Source: Rhodococcus sp. 1163 (GTDB lineage Bacteria; Actinomycetota; Actinomycetes; Mycobacteriales; Mycobacteriaceae). From it: DNA of 38,145 nucleotides. The stretch is from assembly GCF_002091985.1 (NCBI RefSeq), contig NZ_MKKX01000013.1:1-38145 (forward strand), in the 5' to 3' direction. A program made the position numbers and the translations under genes. Below the pieces are notes generated by a model, which saw only the letters and a list, made by a program, of their open reading frames with translations, had not been told where the DNA came from and made no database searches. This document shows, in pieces, positions 1 to 8,498 of the stretch (the stretch's first letter is position 1; every line of letters begins with the position of its first letter).

Positions 1-12
1 GCATCGACTGTG

Positions 13-657
13 TCAGGCGCTCGCCGCTTCCGATTTACGGGGTGTAAGCGCGGCCAATCTCATTACGTGAGCCAATATGCTCTTGTGAACAATGGTCGGC
101 AACACCAGGTTCCACATCTGGTTCAACCGCTCGTACAGGTCGGTTCTGCCGGTCAACATCTCCGAGAGAATCTGCACTCCGGTGAACGAGCCCACGATGA
201 ACCGGGCCAGCGCGTCGATGTCGGTGCCCTCGACGATGTCGCCGTCCTCGGCTGCTTGCAGCGCAATCTCTTTGATGGCGTCGATCCAGTCCAAGTACGG
301 TTTTTCTATCGGACCCTGGATGCTCCCGATTTCCATCGTCAAGCGCATGCCGCCTCGCGCGATGGGCTCGGTTACGAGCTGCCGCGCCATCTCTTGGGAC
401 ACCAGCACCAGCATCTCGATCGCGGTGTCGGACTGAGTGCCCACCAGTCGGTTGCCTTCCATGGCCATAGCGTGTTGCGCTTCGATGACCGCGTGCGCGA
501 GCTCTTCCTTAGACGCGAAGTGGAAATACATCGCACCTTTGCTCACACCGGCGTGCTGCAGGATGGTGCCCAGGCTGGCGGAGTAGCCGAACTTTTCGAA
601 GCTCGTGGCAGCTCCCAAGATGACGGCCTGGCGCGTAAGAACAGCGCGCTCCTGCAT
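13..657 (-). CDS. gblR: γ-butyrolactone receptor-like TetR-family repressor
   Basis: Cytoplasmic ligand-responsive repressor of about 214 residues. The N-terminal helix-turn-helix reads TSFEKFGYSASLGTILQHAG followed by VSKGAMYFHFASKEELAHAV, the pattern of ArpA/ScbR butyrolactone receptors (GALYFHFxSKEELA) rather than generic TetR proteins. The Met at 657 is chosen because MQERAVLTRQAVILGAA matches the usual receptor N-terminus; an upstream Met at 714 would add 19 residues and run into the divergent promoter. It faces a broken NAD-epimerase gene across a gap holding a perfect inverted repeat. In Rhodococcus jostii gblR, gblE and the AfsA-like synthase gblA form the signal locus (recalled from literature). 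No gblA is visible here; it could lie left of the window. The symbol is by similarity only. Confidence 0.8.
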   Translation of the reverse strand: MQERAVLTRQAVILGAATSFEKFGYSASLGTILQHAGVSKGAMYFHFASKEELAHAVIEAQHAMAMEGNRLVGTQSDTAIEMLVLVSQEMARQLVTEPIARGGMRLTMEIGSIQGPIEKPYLDWIDAIKEIALQAAEDGDIVEGTDIDALARFIVGSFTGVQILSEMLTGRTDLYERLNQMWNLVLPTIVHKSILAHVMRLAALTPRKSEAASA

Positions 658-685
658 GTAGTACCTAGCTCTCGTCGATGGCGGT

Positions 686-714
686 GTGGCTCTCAACGAT
701 ACGTCGAGAGCCAC
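686..714. promoter_or_regulatory. Inverted-repeat operator between gblR and gblE
   Basis: A perfect 9-bp inverted repeat, GTGGCTCTC at 686-694 and GAGAGCCAC at 706-714 with an 11-bp spacer, lies between the divergent gblR (start 657) and gblE (start 744). Receptors of this family bind partly palindromic elements of 22-30 bp in front of their own and neighbouring genes, so this is the natural candidate site for GblR. It does not match the Streptomyces consensus closely. The assignment rests on position and symmetry. Confidence 0.55.
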
Positions 715-743
715 CCAACCAGCGTCCTCGGCACCGACATGCT

Positions 744-1695
744 GTGACTACCTTGGTGCTCGGAGCCGGTGGCTTCATCGGCTCCGCTGTCATGCGGCAA
801 TTCGCTTCCGGCGATCATGGCCACGTCATTGGCTTGTTCGTACTGTCAGCGCAGCCGGAGAGCTCGAGGACGTCGGGATGATCGCTGCAATTGGCGAGAT
901 CAACGACATCGGATCCCTGCGAGCGGCCATGAGTCAGCCCTCGACCGTTATCAGCTGCGTTTCCTACGTAGGAAACGATCAGCAACAAAGATTTCGCGTC
1001 AATGAGCAAGGCATGCGGACCGTTACGTCGATCGCATCAGAAGTCGGTGTCGAGCGGTTGCTCTATGTCAGTACTGCAGCGGTGTACGGGGCGGGGCCGT
1101 TTCGGGATCTACCGGTCGATGGAGCGCCCATCTGCCCCGCAATCGGTGGCTAGTCGGACGCGGGCCGTTGCAGAGCTGTGCGTCCGTGACAGCGGAGGTC
1201 TGGTCATTCGACCGCATCTCGTCTACGGGGTCGGCGACAGTTGGTTTCTACCAGCACTTGTAAAAATCGTGACTCGACTGGGGGTAGTCATCGATGACGG
1301 ATTGGCGCTGCAGTTGATAGTCGGCGTCGATGACCTCGCGAGCTCTCTACGTCATCTCGCGGTCGAGCAACGATTTCGTTATGGCACAACGCTTCATGTC
1401 AATGAGCCTGAACTGGTGAAAGTCATCGACGTTCTCACGCATCATGCGCAGGAGGCGAACTGGAGTCTGCCCCGGAGTTCGATCGCCCGGGTCGACGCGC
1501 TGAAAGGTAGCCAAGGAGCTGGGACTCAACATCGCGCAAGATAGACATGATCAGCGTCGACCATTGGTTCCGCTCTCGTCTGTGCTGGTCGTAGAGCGTC
1601 GATTGACCGTGTCCTCGTTATCTATTGGATGGTCCTTGAAACCGAGGGCTGCGATCCCCAGGATTGGTATGACTTCTTGCCTCTGTCATCAATGA
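744..1695 (+). pseudogene. gblE: NAD-dependent epimerase (GblE-like), three frameshifts
   Basis: Reading starts at GTG 744 with VTTLVLGAGGFIGSAV, the Rossmann GxGGFIG motif of NAD-dependent epimerase/dehydratases of the butyrolactone loci. The frame is lost near 840, continues through SQPSTVISCVSYVGN and VERLLYVSTAAVYG (the S...YG region), shifts again near 1140 into VASRTRAVAELCVR and LVIRPHLVYGVGDSW, and a third time near 1505 into VAKELGLNIAQDRHDQRR, with the last stop at 1693-1695. Stitched together it is a nearly full-length family member of about 315 residues. In the signal pathway this enzyme is thought to modify the butyrolactone made by the AfsA homologue. As it stands no functional protein is expected. 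Confidence 0.75.
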
Positions 1696-1844
1696 TCCGG
1701 AGGGGTGGTGCCGCCGGGTGTGGTGGCCCCACGGACCGCTGATGGGCACAAGGCCGCTCATCATGAGCAGGTCTCTTCATAACGTGGGTGTCGGGTGTTG
1801 ACGCCGGATCGGCGACCGGTGGGACCGGACGAAGGACTCGCTTC

Positions 1845-2006
1845 ATGGACACGAGTTACGTCGTGTTTTGCGGCATCGACGTGGGAAATCCGAACATCAC
1901 GCCGCCGGCCTCGACGCCGAAGGCACTCGCCCCAACGACGAGGCTCGTCTGCGAGCAGTATTCGACTGCCCACTACACGGACCGCTGTTGATCATCGTCG
2001 ATCAGC
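1845..2006 (+). pseudogene. IS110-family transposase N-terminal scrap
   Basis: ATG at 1845 opens MDTSYVVFCGIDVG, then a one-base shift leads into GKSEHHAAGLDAEGT and DEARLRAVFD...HGPLLIIVDQ. These match in order the N-terminal DEDD domain of IS110-family transposases (GIDVGKxxHxA ... VVDQPATIG). A short internal deletion is apparent between GTR and DEARLR, and the similarity ends after VDQ. Only about 55 residues of the usual 400 remain, with no C-terminal serine-containing domain. This is a dead remnant showing an older insertion next to the gbl locus. Confidence 0.7.
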
Positions 2007-2134
2007 TTGGGCATAGGTTAAGACACGGAAAGTGGAGTGGCCGAATCTACCGATTGTCGGAATCTGACATCGAGTCGTTCGTTCATACCTCGATTCCTCC
2101 TTGGGGTTGATCTCCGCGCCCAGTTGAATCGGTG

Positions 2135-2410
2135 TCATTTCTTGCTGTGGTGGGTCTTTCTTTGGTGGGTTAAGCGCCGTAACCACAGAGCGGTTGATAG
2201 CAGGATGAGTAGTCCTGGTCCCGCATGCACGGCAACCACCCCGAGATAATGCGGTCCGCCCCAGTCCTGTTCGTACGATTCGGGGCGGTCGGGGTCGACG
2301 GTGGCGATCTCCGCCACTGCCCGTGCCACGAAGAACACTGCGATCACCGCTAGCAGGACCAGTCCGCACCAGCGCAGCACTGTCACCGCACGAGGTCGCT
2401 GCGTCGTCAT
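2135..2410 (-). CDS. Small membrane protein of PadR operon
   Basis: A protein of 91 residues starting MTTQRPRAVTVLRW. Two hydrophobic segments, roughly residues 13-31 (CGLVLLAVIAVFFVARAVA) and 59-77 (LGVVAVHAGPGLLILLSTA), predict two membrane helices with a basic C-terminal tail. The ATG at 2410 overlaps the stop of the upstream membrane gene (ATGA), so it is the last gene of a translationally coupled padR-membrane-membrane operon. I do not recognise a family. Genes in such PadR operons are commonly induced by compounds the regulator senses. Confidence 0.65.
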   Translation of the reverse strand: MTTQRPRAVTVLRWCGLVLLAVIAVFFVARAVAEIATVDPDRPESYEQDWGGPHYLGVVAVHAGPGLLILLSTALWLRRLTHQRKTHHSKK

Positions 2411-2772
2411 GGGAGAAGTCGTTCGCGCGGTCGTCGTTGCCGTGTTGCGGCAACGAGGTCGGTGGCGAGCGGTAGCCACGGCAGCAGCAGTGCAGCAAGA
2501 AGTACAGCCCTCGGTCCGCTGTCGGGTGCCCAGAGAATGTTGTCGGTCAACTGATGGGTCAGCGCTACCCACGCCACCCCAGCAGAGAGTGCCATCGCCA
2601 TGGCTATCTGAAGCAGGATTGGGTGAGAGCGAACCTGTTGGCGGGCAGCATTGCCAAGCACGTCGAGCACCACCGCCGACGTCATCGGCTGGGCCTCGAG
2701 CAGGGCCCGAAACTCATCGCCGTAGCGACTCCGCCACGATTTTGGATGCAGCGCGAGAAGCAGCGTGATCAT
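2407..2772 (-). CDS. Small membrane protein co-transcribed with padR
   Basis: A protein of 121 residues. The N-terminal half (ALHPKSWRSRYGDEFRALLE) resembles the cytoplasmic segment often found at the start of permease-like genes next to PadR regulators. It is followed by hydrophobic stretches at about residues 56-73 (IAMAMALSAGVAWVALTH) and 88-106. The ATG at 2772 overlaps the padR stop and its own stop overlaps the next ATG, so three proteins are coupled. The function is unknown; a small stress-responsive membrane protein or truncated permease is the reasonable reading. Confidence 0.65.
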   Translation of the reverse strand: MITLLLALHPKSWRSRYGDEFRALLEAQPMTSAVVLDVLGNAARQQVRSHPILLQIAMAMALSAGVAWVALTHQLTDNILWAPDSGPRAVLLAALLLPWLPLATDLVAATRQRRPRERLLP

Positions 2773-3095
2773 GCCGGGGCCAGCCGGGTGCGGCCAGTGT
2801 CGACTATTCGAGACCAGGTGGCGATTTGCGCTGTCAGTGCTTCGCGGCCCGACATGGTGATCTCGTACGGTCGTCGTCGGTCATCCGAAGGCAGTGGGGA
2901 TATAAGCCCTAGGTCAACCATTTTGGTCAACGCGCCGTATAGAGTTCCCGGACCTAATTGGAGCCCAGTCTGTTCGAGGACGTCGGCGGTGATGGCATAA
3001 CCGTGCTTGGCCCCTCCGCTGAGGGATAGCAGAACCAGCACTCCTGGCTCACCGAATCGAGCTAGTCCTCGTACATCGCGCCCTTGTTTCGCCAT
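2769..3095 (-). CDS. PadR-family transcriptional regulator
   Basis: Repressor of about 108 residues beginning MAKQGRDVRGLARFGEPGV. The winged helix is evident in VLVLLSLSGGAKHGYAITAD and GPGTLYGALTKMVDLGLI...DDRRRPYEITMSGREAL, the PadR signature (HGYxI ... GTLYxxLxxLexxGLI ... RRxYxLTxxG). A second Met three codons upstream (3104) is possible; 3095 follows family length. Both lie inside a perfect 16-bp palindrome, which makes direct autorepression likely. It leads a three-gene operon with ATGA overlaps. The ligand is unknown. Confidence 0.85.
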   Translation of the reverse strand: MAKQGRDVRGLARFGEPGVLVLLSLSGGAKHGYAITADVLEQTGLQLGPGTLYGALTKMVDLGLISPLPSDDRRRPYEITMSGREALTAQIATWSRIVDTGRTRLAPA

Positions 3096-3109
3096 ACGAT
3101 GCATCGTAT
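3094..3109. promoter_or_regulatory. Palindromic PadR operator
   Basis: ATACGATGCATCGTAT is a perfect palindrome covering the padR start codon. Its position means that a bound dimer would block both transcription and translation initiation of the operon. TACGAT-like palindromes are a usual form of actinobacterial PadR operators (from memory), so binding by the adjacent regulator is inferred. Confidence 0.7.
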
Positions 3110-3840
3110 CGCGAGTGTCAACGGTGAATTGTCGGTGCGCGCTACTACGTGTGCAACGTTGATGGCTCGCTGTGAACCCGTGTCGAGGTGGGCGTTTCTC
3201 GAGACTATGTCTGCGGTGGCGTTGTCGGTCGCGACGTGCGTTTGCTCTGATTCCGCTGGCTTTCATATATGCGCGGAAGAGCTCCGTCAAGCACGGTTCG
3301 TGTGGGCTGCCCACAGTGATCGATGCATAGTCGTGAGCTGATCCACTGAGCCTGTACGTCTCGAAGGGCACCCGTCCGCGCCGGTAGCCCTGCAAAGAAC
3401 TCCATTTCGGTGCCGGCGAGCAAGTGCCGGTACTCCGGCTCAACCGTCGGGTTCGCCGGTGGAAATACAACCGGTAGACGAATGGGTCAGGTTGGAAAGA
3501 GCCGAACATTTCAGTGGTGAGAATCGCGTCACATTCGGGGTGTTCGGTTCTGAATAGATGCACCATGGTCGACATGTCGGTGTCGGAGAGTGTTGTGAGG
3601 GTTGCATCACCACGTGTGCGGCGCAGCCCGTCGGCAACATCGGGACAGGATACGAGCCGTGTATTTGTCCACTTGTGCCGAACAACAACATCTGCCGCTG
3701 ATGCGGGCCTGACGTACCCCCGGTCCGGGGAGCGTCACCGACGATGATCCGCTGCCCGAGGATTGCTGGCGGCACGTCGGCAGTTGCGTTGGTGGCCGAT
3801 AGTCCCCCAGAAACTACGAGTAGATACAGAAGGTGACGAT
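3110..3840. other. Gene-poor stretch, possible decayed coding DNA
   Basis: No intact gene is supported here. On the minus strand one frame gives TEHPECDAILTTEMFGSFQPDP (3470-3560), which distantly recalls haloacid-dehalogenase proteins (xELFxxxKPDPxVY), and another gives EYRHLLAGTEMEFFAGLPAR further on. The pieces do not join into a known fold and have no start with a ribosome site. This may be a broken gene, but I cannot name it. Confidence 0.3.
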
Positions 3841-4305
3841 GTGCGGACCCTCGAATGTGAAGTCGACGAAACGTGGATCGATATCAACGACCACATGAAC
3901 GCCCAGTACTACGGGATCGTGGTCTATCGCGCACACGCCGCGTTCACCGACGCACTAGGTCTGGGCGACGACTACGTCCGGCAGACGGGGTTCGGGAAGG
4001 TCGTCGTGCAGAGCGCAATGACCTACGAACGAGAGGTGCGGCGCGGGACATCGCTGGCCGTCGATTCCTGGTTGCTGGGGGTGGATGCCAAACGCCTGCA
4101 CTTCTTCCATGAAGTGCGCACTCTCGGTGACCGAACGCGGGTGGCGGTGTCCGAGCAGTTGGACCTGCACGTTGATCTCGAGACGAGACGAACCACTCCG
4201 ATGCCCCCCGACGTCCGCACCCGGCTCACGCGTTTCGCTGCCGAGCAAGGTGAGGCGGGCCTACCTGACGGTGTGGGGCGCACGATTCGTTTCCCGCGGA
4301 ATTGA
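3841..4305 (+). CDS. Hotdog-fold acyl-CoA thioesterase
   Basis: A protein of 154 residues of the 4-hydroxybenzoyl-CoA thioesterase/FcbC class, expected to hydrolyse an acyl-CoA in the cytoplasm. The N-terminus VRTLECEVDETWIDINDHMN contains the family hallmark (W-x-D-x-N-D/G-H-x-N, residues about 12-20), where the Asp/Asn-His-Met-Asn segment surrounds the active site. The later YEREVRRGTSLAVDSWLLG matches the second β-strand region. GTG 3841 is chosen because AGAAGG lies 7 nt upstream. The length is typical of a single hotdog domain. The related domain also occurs fused to carnitine 3-dehydrogenase. The substrate is unknown and the neighbours give no hint. Confidence 0.8.
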   Translation: MRTLECEVDETWIDINDHMNAQYYGIVVYRAHAAFTDALGLGDDYVRQTGFGKVVVQSAMTYEREVRRGTSLAVDSWLLGVDAKRLHFFHEVRTLGDRTRVAVSEQLDLHVDLETRRTTPMPPDVRTRLTRFAAEQGEAGLPDGVGRTIRFPRN

Positions 4306-5007
4306 CCTCGGAACAGGTGGGCTACGGGAGGGGGATCCGAGCTCTCTCGTGTTTCTTGCGGCCCTCACACTGGCGGCTTGGACGCCCTTCTCGGTCAGTC
4401 CTGCGGGATTGCCCACCGGTTGCGGCTACCTGCGTTGTACCGTCGTCGAGCGCGCCCAGCAGATCGCGGCAGTTGCCGAGCACGCCGTGCGGGGGTTCAC
4501 CGCAGGGTGTCGACTATCGAAGAGGTTATCCGGCTCGGCGCCACAGCCGCGGCGGTGTTCAAGCATTCGGGTGTCAGGAGACTGTCGGTGGCGAGCTTTC
4601 GGTGATGCTGTGCCACAGCTGAATCCGTGAACCAGGCTAGGTCGACGGGTCGGTAGCCGCAACGTCGGCCCTCGTTGAGGGCGGGTCACCACCAGCTGGT
4701 GCGACCGCGAGGCGCACGTTGGTCACTCCAACGGGCCTCCTTCGGTTGCCCCGGTTATAGATCCTTCTCATCGGATCTGGTGGATTTCTCGCCCGACCGA
4801 TTTGCTGACTGAGGCGACACCAACCACGATTCGATGCCGACGCTGCCAAAACCAGACAGCTGCCACTGCAATCACGGGATCGCATCCACCAAAGGTGGGT
4901 AGGTCGCAGTGTCCAACCATCCAGCCTTCCGATCGGCCTTACTGCCGAGCGAATCGGTTACCGCAAGTCCAATCGCGGATCTGTGCTCCGGCTTCCGGAT
5001 CGAGGTG
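4306..5007. other. About 700 bp without a supported gene
   Basis: Frames are short and arginine/serine-rich, as expected for non-coding high-GC DNA. Two plus-strand fragments, RAQQIAAVAEHAVRG (around 4450-4495) and STIEEVIRLGATAAAV (around 4510-4560) in a different frame, look protein-like and could be one shifted gene, but I recognise no family. No clear hairpin or repeat was found. Confidence 0.4.
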
Positions 5008-5382
5008 TCAGTTCTGATCCGCGATGGCCGCGATGGCCGCGTTGATCGCATCGACAACCTTGCGCGGCTCCTCGAAACTCAGGTAGAGGGGGTTGAATCG
5101 CGGGGTGGAGACCTCGACGACCACGACGTCCCTCCCGCCCTTGACGTTCCAGTAGTGCCGCTCGCCGTCCTTACGCCAGGTCCCCACCCACTTATGTCCC
5201 GGAAGGCCCAGGCCGGGCGCCCTCACGCCCTTGTACTCCTGAGCAGCGCCTGGGTCATGCGTAGCGCCGCGCACCTGGGATAGCGACACCTCGATACGGC
5301 GCACGAATCCCCACAGCTTGTTCAGTCCGCGTGGCTCGACCACGAGCATTCCCCTACTTCGGTCGATCGTCACGTTATTCAT
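5008..5382 (-). CDS. Hypothetical protein coupled to TetR gene
   Basis: A soluble protein of 124 residues with no signal peptide or membrane segment. The composition suggests an all-β start (VTIDRSRGMLVVEPRG, WGFVRRIEVSLSQVRGA), a central HKWVGTWRKDGERHYWNVKG, and a C-terminal helix (PRKVVDAINAAIAAIADQN). This layout resembles bacterial PH-like domains, but I cannot assign it firmly. Its ATG overlaps the stop of the upstream TetR gene (ATGA), so the two are co-translated and the protein is probably controlled by that repressor. Confidence 0.7.
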   Translation of the reverse strand: MNNVTIDRSRGMLVVEPRGLNKLWGFVRRIEVSLSQVRGATHDPGAAQEYKGVRAPGLGLPGHKWVGTWRKDGERHYWNVKGGRDVVVVEVSTPRFNPLYLSFEEPRKVVDAINAAIAAIADQN

Positions 5383-5762
5383 TCGTTCCCTTCCGTCAGG
5401 CCGGCCCGCGCCAGCAGTCGTCTACCGAGTTCGTGTGCCGCCTGATCGCCCCATGCGTCAATCGCTTCGGCGCATATCGCACGCACCTCCCCGTCCCGAG
5501 ACGCCAATTCACCCAGGGCGACGAGCAGCAGGCCCGACCCGCTGGGTGCCGTGGACGTGACGGCAGCGTGCAGGCATGCGAGGAAGAGACCACGTTTGCT
5601 GCCGAATGTGGCGTAGAGACTTCCCCGATGGACTCCGGTCACCTGCACGAGACGATCCATCGAACTACCCTCGTACCCGTCGCTGTCGAAGAGGACAGTT
5701 GCGGCAGCAACAACCGTGCTCGACTCAAACCCTCTTGGTCTGCCCACAGTTGAAGAATGCAC
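5379..5762 (-). CDS. TetR-family regulator
   Basis: A regulator of 127 residues, short for TetR (usually about 190). Helix-turn-helix: VVAAATVLFDSDGYEGSSMD then LVQVTGVHRGSLYATFGSKR, clearly TetR. The ligand-binding part after residue 65 is only about 60 residues, so the C-terminal domain is abbreviated; an internal deletion is possible. ATG 5762 precedes TVGRPRGF, a normal N-terminal extension. The stop overlaps the next gene's start. The target is probably its own two-gene operon. Confidence 0.8.
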   Translation of the reverse strand: MHSSTVGRPRGFESSTVVAAATVLFDSDGYEGSSMDRLVQVTGVHRGSLYATFGSKRGLFLACLHAAVTSTAPSGSGLLLVALGELASRDGEVRAICAEAIDAWGDQAAHELGRRLLARAGLTEGNE

Positions 5763-5967
5763 GTTCTAGAACGACCAGTCAATAGCCCGAACGTCGGTCC
5801 GAGCGCGGGTGCACTGCGCACCCAGGCCGGTCGCGGATTCCGTGAGGGAATCGACTACCGGACCCGAACGATCCGCTGGGCAGGATGTTCATCGGCATGC
5901 TGGAAGATATCCTCGCGGCCGGTTTTCTGCGGAAAAGCTGGGGCTCAGATCGAAGGGGTGGTCAGAC

Positions 5968-6513
5968 GTGAGCTTCGGTGAGCGGGTGGTGGCATGGCTG
6001 CCACAGAGATGGCTGGCGAAAGTTCTCGCCCATGCCGAGTTGCTGAAGTTTTTGAGCGTGGGTGCTATTACGTTCGTATCCACCGTCGTCATTTTTTTCG
6101 GTCTCAAATGGACTGTTCTTCCACAGAACCCTGTTACCGCCAACATTCTCGCTGTATTGGTTTCGACGATTCTGTCGTATGTTCTCAATCGCGAGTGGTC
6201 GTTCTCCAATCGCGGCGGGCGACCGCAACATCATGAAGCAGCCCTGTTCTTCGGTGTAGCTGGGGTCGGTTTGGCACTCAATCAAGTCCCACTGTGGATT
6301 TCACGCTACATCCTGGATCTGCGCACCCCCCATGTGTCGTTCATTGCGGAGAATCTTGCTGACTTGGTCAGCGGCACGATTCTGGGCACTTTGATTGCCA
6401 CCGCGTTCCGGTGGTGGGCGATGAGCAAATTCGTGTTTCCACACCAGCCAACTCAATCGGCCGAAACAGTGGACTCCGAGACTGTGGACTCAGACCTGGA
6501 CAAGTCTGCCTAG
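5968..6513 (+). CDS. GtrA-family membrane protein
   Basis: A protein of 181 residues with four predicted membrane helices (about residues 27-45, 55-73, 90-110 and 130-150). The motif SYVLNREWSFSNR (about residues 70-82) is the GtrA hallmark (NFxxNRxWTF). GtrA proteins are thought to flip polyprenyl-linked sugars or support cell-wall polysaccharide glycosylation. GTG 5968 is chosen because of the upstream GAAGGGG. The C-terminal tail repeats ETVDSETVDSD. No glycosyltransferase partner is adjacent, so the sugar handled is unknown. Confidence 0.85.
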   Translation: MSFGERVVAWLPQRWLAKVLAHAELLKFLSVGAITFVSTVVIFFGLKWTVLPQNPVTANILAVLVSTILSYVLNREWSFSNRGGRPQHHEAALFFGVAGVGLALNQVPLWISRYILDLRTPHVSFIAENLADLVSGTILGTLIATAFRWWAMSKFVFPHQPTQSAETVDSETVDSDLDKSA

Positions 6514-7223
6514 CCACCACCGCAGCGGGCATGCTCTGCGGGCCGGACGAGCAGGGTCGCATCGAGTCGAGGGGATGAATCCTCCGACCGGTGTGACCGC
6601 CAGGTGGGCATGGGTGGCCGGGCCAGCGGCGAGTATCCAGGACGGGGTGTTCTCGTCGTGGCGGGGCCGGTACTGGATGCCCCTGTAGCAACAGCGCAGA
6701 GGGCCCAATAGTCGAACGATGCCCGGTCATCCTGACAGCTGACCGTCGGCTGGAACTCGCTGAACTGGTCATTCCCAGAAGAAGCTGCCCGGTGATCAAT
6801 CCGGAACCGATCGCTGACGGAGCGCCCGCCAAATTAGCTGGGCAGGCAGGTAAAGTACTGGCGCCAAATTCGGTGCTTCGGTTGGCGCCCCAGTTTCGGG
6901 GTTCATCACCGGACTACCTCTACCGGACGGTCCATGTCAGCGAGTTCCGGTCAGGCAAGTCAGTTTCAGAAGAGGACTGCATTCTCCAGAAGACGACTGC
7001 ACGCTCGGCGAAAGCATTATCACTCCAGTCGTTCCCTGCCTGCTGCTGAACCCCAAGTCCGGGAATTGATCGGGTGCTCCTATCGGAGCCACCGCGTCGA
7101 TCAACGTTGCACGTCGACTGCCGAATAGACCGGGCGTGAGTGAAGCCGGCACCGGTGTCCTTGGAGATGGACGAAGCAGTGGGCGAATGACAACACATCA
7201 CTACCCAAGCATGCCGGTGACGT
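6514..7223. other. About 710 bp without a recognised gene
   Basis: The plus strand near 6722-6900 gives a fairly protein-like run (RPVILTADRRLELAELVIP, then INPEPIADGAPAKLAGQAGK) but there is no start with a ribosome site and no family I recognise. The rest consists of short frames. No repeat or hairpin stands out. Confidence 0.35.
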
Positions 7224-8440
7224 TCACGGGGTGCTGTCAGATGAAGTTGACGCTGACAGGTGCAAGGTTCGGGCAGTTGTCATCATGGTTCGTTCGGCGA
7301 GTGCCGGGTTGCAGGAAAGGCTGACACCGAGAGTGGGGATCATCTCGAGCAGTGCGGGTGCCCACTGGTGACGGTGTTCGGGGAAGCATCTGTCGAGGAG
7401 TTCGAGCATGATCGGTACCGCCGTGGAAGCGCCTGGTGATGCGCCGAGTACCGCTGCGATCGTTCCGTCCTGGGCGGCAACGACTTCGGTTCCGAATTGC
7501 AGCACTCCACCTCGGTCGGGGTCCTTCTTGACGATCTGTGCGCGTTGACCCGCTGTGATCATCGACCAGTCCTGTGGGTTCGCCGTGGGAACGAATTCTC
7601 GTAGCGCCTTGAGCTTCTTCGACTTGCTCGCTGTGAGTTCGGTGACGAGTAGTCGAACGAGCGCGAGGTTGTCCTTGGCCATCGCGATCAACGGTGTCAC
7701 GTTGTGTGCGCGGATAGATCTGGGCAGGTCCAGGACCGATCCATTTTTGAGGAACTTCGGGCTCGACCCGGCGTAGGGGCCGAACAGAATCGACCGACTG
7801 CCGTCGACCACGCGGGTGTCGAGATGTGGCATCGACATCGGCGGCGCCCCGATCGGGGCCTTCCCGTACACCTTTGCATCGTGCCGATCGGTGACGTCAG
7901 GGTTGTCGCATCGCAAGAATCGGCCACTGATAGGTAGCAATGCATACCCGCGGGCGTCGGGAATGCGCGCCTTGTGGAGGAGTTTGAGGGCCCAGCCGCC
8001 GGCGCCGACGAAGACGAACCGAGCGCGTGTCGTGGTTTCCGCCCGGTTATGGCGGTTCCGGATCCGCAATTGCCATGTGCTGTCGGGGTTTTGACGCAGG
8101 CCTCGACCTCCTGGTGCAACCCGATGTGAACGCCGGCCGCGGCGAGGTAGTCGAAGAGTTGACGGGTCAACGATCCGAAGTCGACATCGGTGCCGGTGAC
8201 ATCGCGGGTTGCCGCCATGGCCTCGCCGCTCGGGCGGGAGTCGATCAGCAGCGATGCCCACCGGCGGATCGTGTCGGGGTCGTCGCTGAATTGCATCGAA
8301 GCGAACAGTGGATGCTCGGACAGTGCTCGGTAGCGGCGGCGGAGGTAGTCGACGTTGTCGGTTCCCTGCACGAAGGTCATGTGTGGGACGGGGTTGATGA
8401 AACTGCCTGGGGTGCGAAGAATTCCGGTTTCGACCAGGTG

Positions 8441-8444
8441 GGAC
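8441..8444. repeat. Target-site duplication GGAC, left copy
   Basis: GGAC directly abuts the left end of the IS3-family element; the same four bases are at 9759-9762. Deleting the element plus one copy restores the mqo reading frame. Confidence 0.85.
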
Positions 8445-8498
8445 TGGCAGGTCCCCGATAGTCGGACCACTTCGATCTAGAGCCGCTTCTGATTGATG

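Noticed and set aside
3440..3575. Haloacid-dehalogenase-like motif EMFGSFQPDPFVY
   Set aside because: Only a dozen residues match and the following frames do not continue the fold; not enough to name a gene.
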